From Acidimicrobiaceae bacterium (GTDB taxonomy: Bacteria > Actinomycetota > Acidimicrobiia > Acidimicrobiales > RAAP-2): a DNA stretch of 59,118 bases. A program made the translations under genes and the position numbers. The stretch is from the NCBI GenBank assembly GCA_003162475.1, contig PMOI01000004.1:1-59118 (forward strand), given 5' to 3'. Of this stretch, positions 34,443 through 43,205 are shown one piece after another. The notes beneath the pieces were generated by a model. It was not told the origin of the DNA, ran no database searches, and saw nothing but the letters and a program-made list of their open reading frames with translations. Each line of letters begins with the position of its first letter. Within the stretch, counting starts at the first letter, position 1.

Positions 34443-35057
34443 ATGAGCGAGAGTTACAGCCGAAAAGGCGAGACGGTGGCGCAGATTCTTGACGTAGCCG
34501 AGAAACTGGTTGGGTCTCGAGGCTTCAACGGTTTCAGTTATGCCGACGTGGCGAACGAGTTGAAGATTTCCAGGGCCGCACTGCACTACCACTTCGCCAA
34601 CAAATCCGACCTCGGCGTGGCGCTGATCGGTCGGTACACTTCACGATTCGCTGACGCTCTTGATGCAGCGGAGGAACGCTCGACGGACGCGCCCACCAGG
34701 CTCCAGGCCTACGCCGAGCTGTACCTTGAAGTCCTGCGTAACGAGCGAATGTGCCTCTGCGGAATGTTGGCCGCGGAGTACGAGACGTTGCCGACACCGA
34801 TGCGTGACGCCACCGTTCGATTCTTCGTCGAGAATCAAACGTGGCTTACGCGCGTGCTCCTGCAAGGTTCGGATGATGGCACCGTTGAATTCAGCGGGTC
34901 GGTGAACGAAGCCGCGCGGATGATCATCGGTAGCCTGGAAGGCGCGATGCTGCTGGCGCGCCTCTTTGGAGATATTTCGACCTTCCAAACTTCGGCCTAT
35001 CACGTGCTCGCGGGTTTGCGCCCCGAAGCAGAACGACCCAGCGTTCGCACCAGATGA
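34443..35057 (+). CDS. TetR/AcrR-family repressor
   Basis: A 204-residue regulator with the N-terminal helix-turn-helix (Y-A-D-V-A-N-E-L-K-I-S-R-A-A-L-H-Y-H-F-A-N-K-S-D-L). The C-terminal ligand domain contains R-M-C-L-C-G-M-L-A-A-E-Y, typical of the AcrR subgroup with the TetR_C domain found near oxidoreductases. It probably binds the palindrome just upstream and represses the cupin/SnoaL operon and itself. The ATG follows a G-rich stretch. Confidence 0.9.
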   Translation: MSESYSRKGETVAQILDVAEKLVGSRGFNGFSYADVANELKISRAALHYHFANKSDLGVALIGRYTSRFADALDAAEERSTDAPTRLQAYAELYLEVLRNERMCLCGMLAAEYETLPTPMRDATVRFFVENQTWLTRVLLQGSDDGTVEFSGSVNEAARMIIGSLEGAMLLARLFGDISTFQTSAYHVLAGLRPEAERPSVRTR

Positions 35058-35124
35058 GAAATTGTCCGTTGAGCGTGTGACCAACACTTCAACGAGGATC
35101 GAGGGTCCGGTGCAAAGTGATGCG

Positions 35125-37452
35125 CTAAAGGCCCTGATCGCGTTCGACGGAACCTCGAGGCGAGAGACGTCGTGGTGCGGCCGCCCGAGCCGGGCCCACG
35201 AGTGTTTGTTGGGACCTGCGAGCCGCCTCGAGATAATCCCCCGTCCAGATCAGAAGCACCGCGTTGGCGGCGGCGCGGTCATCCGCTCCGCCTAGGTCAT
35301 CTCGTACGGACTCGATCAGACTGCGTTGAGAAATAGGACTCTCCGACATCGCGTCTGGTATCGACTCTTCGCCAACGAGGCCGGCTCCCAGTCGTTCGTA
35401 CCACGTCTTAAGTAGTGCTACGTCGTGGAGCAGTTCGTCGCGCGCGACCGGCCGATGTGCCTCGGGTCGACGATCACCTTCTTCCCATAGGGCGATGACT
35501 GCGTCCGCACTTTGTCGAAGGTTTGCGACGCCGGTGACGAGCGCCGTGACTTCAGCTAGGGGGATTGGTTGTGAATTCCGTTCGGCGAGGTACGTTCGAA
35601 AGGCATCATCGAGACGAAGAGAAGCGGCCGCGGCCGCCGCCTCCTCCGCTTCAAAGGACCGTAAAGGTTGGACGAATCTATCGAGGCGTTCCGTGCCGTA
35701 CTTCACGGCCGCTTCCAGGTAGGACGCGCTCTGGACGAAAGCTTGTCGCAGAGCAGAGCCGAGGGCTGCCGCTGCGCCACGCGGCCAGAAGAGAAGGCCA
35801 ACACCCACGCTGACGGCGCAGCCAATCGCCACGTCTTCAATTCGATAGAGCCCCACTCGCCAGCCAACGGGTTGGAGGAGGTTGAACAGGATGACGAGGG
35901 TCAGGGTAAACCCCGCTTGTCCGGCCGCGAACGATATCGCGGTCGGCGCGAAACCTGCGACGAGAAGTGTGAGCGGAAGGAGGAACCACAAGAGCGTGAC
36001 GTTGGTACCGACCAGAACCAACGCCCCGGCACCCACGACGAAGCCGACCGTCGTACCGAGTAGCGACCGCAACGCGCTCTGGCCCGTGTTGATGACGTTC
36101 GAACGCAGTACTGAAAGGGCGCCCAGAATGACCCAGAACGAATGTTGGAGGCCGGTCCTCTCTGCGACGAAGACGGCAATTGCCAATCCGATGGCGCCTC
36201 TGATGCTGTTGTGGAGCCATACGGAATGCGGCTCGAAATATGCCGCGGCGCGTCTTCGGGCCGAGGAGAAGCGACCCGCCGAGGTACCGGGCACGCGTCC
36301 GGTGATGGCGTCGAGCCACCCGCGCCGATCGGCGGCGGCGGCGAGGTTGATGTTGTCGCCGATCCGAGATGTTGCGAATCCCAATTCTTGGGCTCGGAAA
36401 CTTGCTTCAAGTGATTCCACGAGCTCCTCAATTCGCCTCTCTTCGGTATCGATTTCTGACTTTGTTTCGTTGAGCTCATCCCGGACCGCGATTGGGAAGT
36501 GGAGCGTCGTTTCGCGCTCCATGTCCTTGAGCGATGTCCGCAGATCTTGGAGAGCGCCGTCGAGATCCTTTCGAGAAGTAAAAGGTCGATCGAGCAGGTT
36601 TGCTCCCGCGTCCAACACGTCCGCCGACGACGAGAAAATCTGGCAGGCCTCTCCGGTGGGGGGAGTCGCGACGAAAGGTTGACGCGTCTCGATCAACTGG
36701 GCATCCAGCCAGAGAAGTTCGTCGATGAGACGCACGACGGCACGCGATGAGACACCGAGTCCCGTGGGTCTCGACGGGACCGCTAGGAATCCGCGATGAA
36801 GAGTTTCAACGGCAACGTGAGCGGCGTCGATGACGTCTCGGCGTTCCTCACTGGAGTGCGCGGTGGTGCCTCGCCAGAAGGTGACGTCGGTTCGTAGCTT
36901 CACGGCGATTGCTCGACACGCAGTGGCCGCCGCGACGCGAATTGCGCTTTGACCTTTCGCTGGCCACAGTAGCCAGACGGCGAAAAAAGAGACGACCGAA
37001 GCGAGTCCCCACCCCGCGAGTCGATCCGGAATTACGGAGGTCGGACCGGGAACGGCGGTCGAGAGAATAAACGTCAAGAGGAGGGAGGTTGTCGCGCTGG
37101 CGAGCACGGAACTGACCACACCCGCGAAGATGACAACGAAGGTTACGACCCCCATGGACAGCACCGACAGCCACAGGGTACGCGACGTCAGCGTTCCGAG
37201 GCAGACGAAGACTGCACCGGTGACCGAAAGAGCTGCCTGAGCCTGGAGACGACTGCGCATGGGTCCTGAGAAGTCCACGAAGAGGAGTAGCGCGATCGAC
37301 CCGAACGCCACGAACGTTCCCACTTCAACATTTCCTATGGTGTAGATGCTCAGCGCAAAGAGAGCGGGCAGGATGATCGCCGTGCGTGTCGCTCGGCGAA
37401 GTGCCGCGTAGTTTGCGTCATGTCGTTTGATCCACGCGATAAGAGTCCTCAA
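35125..37452 (-). CDS. FUSC-family transporter (aromatic-acid-exporter-like)
   Basis: A 775-residue membrane protein with two blocks of about six helices (about 25-170 and 400-550), each followed by a cytosolic helical region. This is the FUSC/YccS layout, seen also in aromatic carboxylic acid efflux. The second block opens H-S-V-W-L-H-N-S-I-R-G-A-I-G-L-A-I-A-V. The substrate is unknown. It starts with TTG overlapping the stop of a 52-codon FAD-binding fragment by 4 nt. No divergent regulator or membrane-fusion partner is present. Confidence 0.87.
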   Translation of the reverse strand: MRTLIAWIKRHDANYAALRRATRTAIILPALFALSIYTIGNVEVGTFVAFGSIALLLFVDFSGPMRSRLQAQAALSVTGAVFVCLGTLTSRTLWLSVLSMGVVTFVVIFAGVVSSVLASATTSLLLTFILSTAVPGPTSVIPDRLAGWGLASVVSFFAVWLLWPAKGQSAIRVAAATACRAIAVKLRTDVTFWRGTTAHSSEERRDVIDAAHVAVETLHRGFLAVPSRPTGLGVSSRAVVRLIDELLWLDAQLIETRQPFVATPPTGEACQIFSSSADVLDAGANLLDRPFTSRKDLDGALQDLRTSLKDMERETTLHFPIAVRDELNETKSEIDTEERRIEELVESLEASFRAQELGFATSRIGDNINLAAAADRRGWLDAITGRVPGTSAGRFSSARRRAAAYFEPHSVWLHNSIRGAIGLAIAVFVAERTGLQHSFWVILGALSVLRSNVINTGQSALRSLLGTTVGFVVGAGALVLVGTNVTLLWFLLPLTLLVAGFAPTAISFAAGQAGFTLTLVILFNLLQPVGWRVGLYRIEDVAIGCAVSVGVGLLFWPRGAAAALGSALRQAFVQSASYLEAAVKYGTERLDRFVQPLRSFEAEEAAAAAASLRLDDAFRTYLAERNSQPIPLAEVTALVTGVANLRQSADAVIALWEEGDRRPEAHRPVARDELLHDVALLKTWYERLGAGLVGEESIPDAMSESPISQRSLIESVRDDLGGADDRAAANAVLLIWTGDYLEAARRSQQTLVGPARAAAPRRLSPRGSVERDQGL

Positions 37453-37607
37453 CGGAATCCTCGAGCGCAGAAGCTCGTCGTCGCGTCGACCTCGCCCGGC
37501 GCCGAGGCTTCGCTATCGAGTGCCACGATCTCGACGCCTCGCTTGGCTAACAAAATTGCGGTGGCAAGATCCGTTGGCCGACCCCCGACAATGATCGCTC
37601 TCGCCAT
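37449..37607 (-). pseudogene. N-terminal fragment of an FAD-dependent oxidoreductase
   Basis: A 52-residue frame with ATG 37607 and a good AAGAGGGG site. The peptide reads A-I-I-V-G-G-R-P-T-D-L-A-T-A-I-L-L-A-K-R, then G-V-E-I-V-A-L-D, the first beta-alpha-beta of an FAD-binding Rossmann fold. The third glycine of G-x-G-x-x-G is lost (Asp instead), and everything after the first strand pair is missing. It ends in TGA overlapping the FUSC start. It is either a relic or a short leader reading frame for FUSC. Confidence 0.55.
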
Positions 37608-37660
37608 GCACGCCCCTCTTAGTTCTAGGGGCGACGCTACATTGCCGACGATATGGTTGC

Positions 37661-38398
37661 GTGATGATCGTGTTCGTGCACGGAGTCCCGGAAACGTTCG
37701 TCATTTGGGACAAGTTGCGTGCGAACCTCAACGCCCCGTCGGTCGCTCTGTCGATGCCCGGCTTCGGCTGCGCTCGTCCCGTTGGATTCGGTGCCACGAA
37801 AGGTGAGTATGTTGACTGGCTCGTTGGCGAGTTGAACCAGTTTGACGAACCAGTCGATCTCGTTGGCCACGACTGGGGCGCCGGTCTCACGTACCGCGTC
37901 GCGACGGCCAGCGACGTCCGACTGCGATCGTGGAGCGCCGACATCGCCAACATCATGCATCCGGACTATGTCTGGCACGACTTCGCTCGGATCTGGCAGA
38001 CCCCCGGTGACGGGGAAGCGTTCTTTACCGCCCAGCGGCTCTCGTCGCCACAGGAGCGGGCGTCTGGCTTGGAGATGCTCGGCGTGCCGCACGACGACGC
38101 GGTGACAATGTCTGAAGCAAGCGACGAAACGATGGGCGCGTGCATCCTCGATCTCTATCGCTCGGCGACACCGAATCCATTCGCTCACTGGGGTAGCGCT
38201 TTCAGGCCCACCGCCGCACCGGGAATGGTGCTGTGTCCCTCAGACGACCCTTTCGGCGGTGAGAAGAAGTCGAGCGAGGTTGCAGCCGTGCTGGGTGCTC
38301 GTCACCAGATACTCGACGGACTAGGTCATTGGTGGCTCTTGCAAGCACCAGAGCTCGGCGCAGATCTGTTACGCGAATTCATCGAATCGGTCGGCTGA
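37661..38398 (+). CDS. alpha/beta hydrolase with Asp nucleophile
   Basis: A 245-residue hydrolase. The oxyanion motif H-G-V-P-E-T is at 7-12 and the nucleophile elbow G-H-D-W-G has Asp in place of Ser, as in haloalkane dehalogenases and epoxide hydrolases. A C-terminal G-L-G-H-W-W supplies the His. The substrate is not predictable. Starts GTG 37661 and ATG 37664 are adjacent and equally good. It lies downstream of, and divergent from, the FAD fragment. Confidence 0.87.
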   Translation: MMIVFVHGVPETFVIWDKLRANLNAPSVALSMPGFGCARPVGFGATKGEYVDWLVGELNQFDEPVDLVGHDWGAGLTYRVATASDVRLRSWSADIANIMHPDYVWHDFARIWQTPGDGEAFFTAQRLSSPQERASGLEMLGVPHDDAVTMSEASDETMGACILDLYRSATPNPFAHWGSAFRPTAAPGMVLCPSDDPFGGEKKSSEVAAVLGARHQILDGLGHWWLLQAPELGADLLREFIESVG

Positions 38399-38607
38399 CT
38401 CGACGAACTGGCCGCTTTTGTTGGACGGGACCGTCGCCAATAAAGAGGTCAACATCGTCCAGTCCGGCACCCTCGACCATGGGCTGCTCGCCAAGGCTGA
38501 CCGCACTGTTGACGTACGAGACGCTATTCTCGGCGGGTCAGGAGGGCGTACTGGTACCACTGGGGGCAACGGACGTAACTTCTTTGAACAAGCGCTCGAG
38601 AGCAGGT

Positions 38608-40812
38608 ATGAAGACGGGGAGTAAGCGCGTGCTCCCTTCGTTCCTCTTGCGCGTACGCGCCACCCATCACGTCACCGCGTGGCTCCTCGTGGGTGCCGTG
38701 ATTGCCCTGATCGTGTCGGGGATCTACGTGCCCGCCGTCAGTTCGACCATCATCGTCGGCGCGGCGAACCTCGACGCGATGGTGACTGATCTGCCGCCCC
38801 TCGTTATCCCATCGCTGCCGCAGTACTCGACGCTGCTCGCCGCGAACGGTTCGGTGCTGGCGACCTTCACCTCGGAGAATCGTGTGCCCGTGAAACTCTC
38901 CGCCGTCGCGCCGATCGTCCTCAAGGTCCTTCTCTCCTCCGAGGATCGCTCCTTCTACTCCAACAACGGCATCGATCCGCGCGGGATCGCCCGAGCGCTG
39001 CTCGCCAACATCGAAGGCCGACCCATCCAAGGTGGCTCTACCCTCACCCAGCAGTACGTGAAGAACATCCTCGAACTCCAAGGAGGGGCCGCGGTCGCGC
39101 TCGACACGATCCAGCGCAAGATCAACGAGATCGTCTACGCGCGCCAACTCACGCGCGAGCTCACGAAGAATCAGATTCTCGATGGGTATCTCAACACCGT
39201 CTACTTCGGCGCGCAGGCCTACGGCATCGAAGCCGCGGCGAAGCGCTACTACTCGGTCCACGCGTCGCAACTCAATCTTCAGCAGTCGGCGATGCTCGTC
39301 GCGCTCGTGGAGGCCCCCACCTCCTACGACCCACTCACCAACCCGACGCTCGCGCGCACCATGCGCACGCAGGTGCTGCACGTCACGTACCTCAACCATC
39401 AGATCACGCTGGCCCAAGAGCGTGCCGCGGTCGCGTCGCCGCTCGGTCTACGACCATCACTGCCGACCACTGGCTGTCAAGCGTCGAAGGTCCCCTTCTT
39501 CTGTGACTGGGTGTCGAACGAGCTCACGACGCTGCCCGCCCTCGGCGCGACCCCCGCCCAACGTGTCGCCACGCTGGAACAAGGTGGGCTCATTATCCAC
39601 TCGACACTCGTCCCGAGCGAGCAGGCAGCGGCCGAGGCCGCGGCGGTTTCCATTGTGGGCGTCACCAACCGCGTGGGTACCGCGATCGTCGTCGAGACGC
39701 CGGGCACCGGTGCCGTCACCGCCATGGCGCAGAATCGCGTCTACGGCCTCGACGCGACGAAGAACGAGACGACGCTCAACTACGCCAACTCCTCCTCACC
39801 AGTGGGCTCGACCTTCAAGGCGTTCACGCTGTCGGCGGCTCTCAGCGCCGGCATACCGCTCACCACCATTCTCCCCGCAGGGAGCCAGTACCACTCGACG
39901 GTCTTCGATAATCCGCCCGGCGGCTACTTCAACAACGCCGAACCGTCCTCCGCCACCAACCTCACGATCGCGGAGGCCACCGACGGCTCCGTGAATACCG
40001 CCTTCGTTCAGTTGGAGGAGAAGGTCGGCGTGCTGCCCATCGCCAAGACGGCGCGCGCAATGGGCCTCGGCGACTCCCTCCCACTCTCCGGTCCGAACGC
40101 CGTCACTTACAAGGAGGGCAGCCTCACTCTCGGGGCCCGCGGCTTCACGCCCATCCAGATGGCCGGCGCGTACGCGACGCTCGCCGCCCACGGACTGCAT
40201 TGCACGCCCAACGCCGTCGCCGCGGTCACCCTCGCGAATGGGATCTCGCTCAAGGTCTCCCCTCAGTGCACGCAGGTCCTCTCCACGGCGGTCGCCGACA
40301 CCGTGACCTCACTCTTGGCGGGCGTCATCACTTCGGGTACCGGTACCGGGGCGGCCGTCGCGGGGCACACGCTCGCCGGTAAGACGGGCACGACGTCCAA
40401 CTTCGGCTCCGCCTGGTTCGACGGTTACACCGCAACGACCGCGATGGCCGTATGGATGGGCGACCCGCGCGGGGTGACCTACCCCTTGTACAACGTCGCC
40501 GGCGTCGGAGCAGTGTATGGAGGGACACTCCCCGCCGAGATGTTCAAGATGGCGATGACCTCTATCCTCCAGGGACAGCCCGACGTTCCCATCGCACCAC
40601 CGACCGAGATCTATCTGGCGAATGCCTCTGAGGTGGTGCCCGACGTCGCGGACCTCTCGGTGACGAACGCACGTGCGCTACTCCAAGCACTCGGCCTCGT
40701 CGTCACCGGACCGATCAACGGGGTCGCGGGCACCACCAACCCGCCAGCCGGAACGTCGGTGTCACGTGGCGACCCGGTGACCCTCAGCGCGTACGAGGGA
40801 CCGGCGCCGTGA
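38608..40812 (+). CDS. class A penicillin-binding protein with PASTA domain
   Basis: A 734-residue bifunctional peptidoglycan synthase. One N-terminal helix (about 22-42) is followed by a glycosyltransferase GT51 domain (S-S-E112-D-R-S-F and G-G-S-T-L-T-Q-Q at 142-149). The transpeptidase has nucleophile S401-T-F-K404, S461-V-N463 and K592-T-G594, and one PASTA domain ends the protein (about 670-734). It polymerises glycan and cross-links it outside the membrane. ATG 38608 is chosen because upstream in-frame sequence is not protein-like. The stop overlaps the next gene (GTGA). Confidence 0.93.
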   Translation: MKTGSKRVLPSFLLRVRATHHVTAWLLVGAVIALIVSGIYVPAVSSTIIVGAANLDAMVTDLPPLVIPSLPQYSTLLAANGSVLATFTSENRVPVKLSAVAPIVLKVLLSSEDRSFYSNNGIDPRGIARALLANIEGRPIQGGSTLTQQYVKNILELQGGAAVALDTIQRKINEIVYARQLTRELTKNQILDGYLNTVYFGAQAYGIEAAAKRYYSVHASQLNLQQSAMLVALVEAPTSYDPLTNPTLARTMRTQVLHVTYLNHQITLAQERAAVASPLGLRPSLPTTGCQASKVPFFCDWVSNELTTLPALGATPAQRVATLEQGGLIIHSTLVPSEQAAAEAAAVSIVGVTNRVGTAIVVETPGTGAVTAMAQNRVYGLDATKNETTLNYANSSSPVGSTFKAFTLSAALSAGIPLTTILPAGSQYHSTVFDNPPGGYFNNAEPSSATNLTIAEATDGSVNTAFVQLEEKVGVLPIAKTARAMGLGDSLPLSGPNAVTYKEGSLTLGARGFTPIQMAGAYATLAAHGLHCTPNAVAAVTLANGISLKVSPQCTQVLSTAVADTVTSLLAGVITSGTGTGAAVAGHTLAGKTGTTSNFGSAWFDGYTATTAMAVWMGDPRGVTYPLYNVAGVGAVYGGTLPAEMFKMAMTSILQGQPDVPIAPPTEIYLANASEVVPDVADLSVTNARALLQALGLVVTGPINGVAGTTNPPAGTSVSRGDPVTLSAYEGPAP

Positions 40813-42086
40813 CGACCGCGCGATCGATCATGAACGCCACGGGCAGCGCCCTTCGAAAGACGGGGCACTGGGTCGTGGGCCATCTCGCTTTTGCTGGCAC
40901 CGCCGTACTGGCCGTCGGACTCAGCGTCATCCTGATTCTCGCGGTGTCGGGCCTATGGTTCACGCCCGTCGCGCCCGGCGCGACCACGCCGGCGACCACT
41001 ACGACGTCATTGGTGCCCAAAGCGACCGCGGCGCTCGACGCCTCGCCAGCACAGACCGTCGTCACCACGCTGCTCGCCGACCTGCGTCACGAGACCGGGT
41101 ACGCAGCGAGCGACCCGTCTTACGCCACGAACGACCCGTTGCTCGCGGGATGCGCCACGTCGACGATCCCTGTGGCCCAGGTCTCTCGTTCGCTGACACT
41201 CTCATCAACGTCGCTTCTGGTGGTCGCGAACGTCGACGTCTACGGCGCGGGACTCGGTGCCCTCGTCGTTGCCAACACAGAGGCGAGCACGTATAGCTGT
41301 AGCGGAGACTACGTACAGACAGCGTCGCCAACAGGACTGGACGGATTTGTTGCGAGCGGTACCAACGTCTCGGGAACCTCCATCCTCGACGTGACGTTTC
41401 GAAGTGGCGACGTCGTCATTTCGCTCTACGGCTTCCCGACCGGCTACCAGAGCGCCACGACGGCAACAATGGCGCTCGCCGGCCAGCTCGACGCGCAGCT
41501 CGCGCCCGTGCTGTCCTCCGTGTGCGTCAATGAGAACGCGTCCGTGCTCGCCTCGGGACGCAATCCCACCCAGGCCAACTACCGTCCCTACGCATCGGCG
41601 ATCGTCGTCACCCCGCCAGCGAAATTGACCCGTCCAAACCTCCTCTTATTGAACGCCAAACTGCCGTTCGTCAAACCACCACCGAAGGGCTCGATCATCA
41701 GTGCACCGACTGCGCCAGTCGTGCCGACGGTCGCTCTCACCACGGTGGTCAGAGAGCCAGCGCAAGACACCGTTGGTCCAGGCTGTGGCTGGGCCTTTAC
41801 CGCGATGGTGATGCCCCCGGTCCCTTCGAACACCACACCGTTGAGCGCGCTAGAAACGACGGCCCTCACGGAACTGAAGAGCAGATGGGCGCAGTGGCCA
41901 AGGACGGTGACGATGTACCTTGAGGCGCAGGCCGTGTACCTCAGGGACCTCGTCAGTTACGAGGCCACGGTCGCCACGACTACGACGTCAACCACGACCA
42001 CCATTCCGACCACCACGACCACGACGACGACTACACCAACCACGACCACCACTTCCGCCACGACGCCCGCGATCCCACCAGGGTAG
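40809..42086 (+). CDS. membrane-anchored surface protein coupled to the PBP gene
   Basis: A 425-residue protein. One membrane helix (about 32-50) is followed by a large outer domain (about 75-385), with a Thr-rich spacer before it and a longer (Thr)n spacer at the very end. Beta-strand-like patterns are visible (S-L-L-V-V-A-N-V-D-V-Y-G-A-G), plus a few cysteines that could pair. No named domain is recognised. Translation is coupled to the PBP by a 4-nt overlap, so it may be a partner of the wall synthase. The GTG start lies inside the PBP stop. Confidence 0.75.
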   Translation: MTTARSIMNATGSALRKTGHWVVGHLAFAGTAVLAVGLSVILILAVSGLWFTPVAPGATTPATTTTSLVPKATAALDASPAQTVVTTLLADLRHETGYAASDPSYATNDPLLAGCATSTIPVAQVSRSLTLSSTSLLVVANVDVYGAGLGALVVANTEASTYSCSGDYVQTASPTGLDGFVASGTNVSGTSILDVTFRSGDVVISLYGFPTGYQSATTATMALAGQLDAQLAPVLSSVCVNENASVLASGRNPTQANYRPYASAIVVTPPAKLTRPNLLLLNAKLPFVKPPPKGSIISAPTAPVVPTVALTTVVREPAQDTVGPGCGWAFTAMVMPPVPSNTTPLSALETTALTELKSRWAQWPRTVTMYLEAQAVYLRDLVSYEATVATTTTSTTTTIPTTTTTTTTTPTTTTTSATTPAIPPG

Positions 42087-42352
42087 GTTCTCGAAAGTCA
42101 ATTTTTTAACTCGCTAGCTGTTCAAGGACGAGACGATTTGTTCGACGGGTCCCGCGACACTCCAAGCAATGAAAGGTCACGCCGGAGTCGCACGAGGGAC
42201 GAGAGAGTTTATGGAAGGTGAGAAGGCAGTGGCGGCCGTACTCGACAGCGTGAGCGACTGACAGTCGTTGTGGCCAGCAAAAATGCGTAGCACCCCTTGT
42301 GTCGACGAGGCAGGACTCTCGACTGGGGTGGCTAACGAGGGATCACGGCTAA

Positions 42353-42739
42353 TCAAGCACCGTGCTTTTCGTTGGAGAGACTGCCCAAGTGAGTGTGCTT
42401 GAAGTTCGTGTCGTACTTGAGGCCGTAGCCGGCCAATCGGTCAAAGCCCACGTGGCCGAGCCAAATGAGGCCAATGGCTAGAGCCAGGTGGTGGTGCCAG
42501 CCGAAGAGAACGAGTAGCGACGGCAAGAAATAACTGTGACCTGCGTTATAGAAAATGGCACCAACCTTGGTGTCGCGCATGTAGCCAATCATGAAGACGT
42601 CGGGCACAAAAAACAGCACCGGATAAACCCACCAGTGTTGATGAGTGAGTGCGAACAGAATGATTGATGTGACAAGGAGAACCACCCCATCAAGACGCAG
42701 CCACACCCGAGGTTTGCCGGTCACGAATCCTTGGTTCAT
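42353..42739 (-). CDS. DUF4260-like membrane protein
   Basis: A 128-residue protein with four hydrophobic segments and two family marks: P-D-V-F-M-I-G-Y and the ending G-Y-G-L-K-Y-D-T-N-F-K-H-T-H-L-G. This is the DUF4260 signature. Function is unknown. It lies just outside the tRNA-fragment array at its distal end. Confidence 0.88.
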   Translation of the reverse strand: MNQGFVTGKPRVWLRLDGVVLLVTSIILFALTHQHWWVYPVLFFVPDVFMIGYMRDTKVGAIFYNAGHSYFLPSLLVLFGWHHHLALAIGLIWLGHVGFDRLAGYGLKYDTNFKHTHLGSLSNEKHGA

Positions 42740-42770
42740 CTAGTGATCATGTCAGGTCCAAAGCACAAGT

Positions 42771-42818
42771 AGCACCCCAACGGGATTCGAACCAGTGCCG
42801 CCATCTTGAAAGGGTGGT
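42771..42818. repeat. degenerate copy of tRNA-Glu 3' half (outer att core)
   Basis: This 48-bp block matches the 3' half of the intact tRNA-Glu gene at 48098 with one base deleted and a few substitutions, including one in the T-stem. It cannot form a tRNA. Same orientation as the intact gene. Confidence 0.8.
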
Positions 42819-42897
42819 TGTGAGGTCAGTCGGTGGCTAAAGAAATGCCGGGTCAAAGGCGAGCATTGCGGTTCGCATTTGCGTTGTGTTACTTGTT

Positions 42898-42917
42898 GGG
42901 CGTTCTCTGGGCATTAA
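42898..42917 (+). repeat. arm-type-like motif, copy A
   Basis: GGGCGTT-N4-GGGCATTAA, a double repeat with an 11-bp period, 80 bp from the end of the degenerate tRNA fragment. The inverted half-site TTGCCCG is at 42974-42980. Confidence 0.55.
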
Positions 42918-43205
42918 CGAATCAATTCCAAATCTCGTGACACCGATCACCTCTTAACTTCCCGAAACTGAGCTTGCCCGCAGAGTCCAGTTTGGTTCGC
43001 GGTCGCAAGAAATGTCAATCGATCTCTTTGCACACTTAGGACCTTCGAACGGACCCCGTAGAACAGTATTTAACATGAACATCTGCGTCACGATACTGAT
43101 GAAAACGAAACGACATCACTCGAGCGGCACCGTCTGTGCGGCCCTCAAAATCGTCTGAGCGCGCGTAGCGTACAGCAATGAAATGTGTACGTCACATGAC
43201 GTCGT

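Noticed and set aside
38418..38624. 68-codon plus-strand frame between hydrolase and PBP
   Set aside because: It overlaps the PBP start, has only a TTG start without ribosome site, and a Gly-rich peptide without motif. Left open but not listed as a gene.
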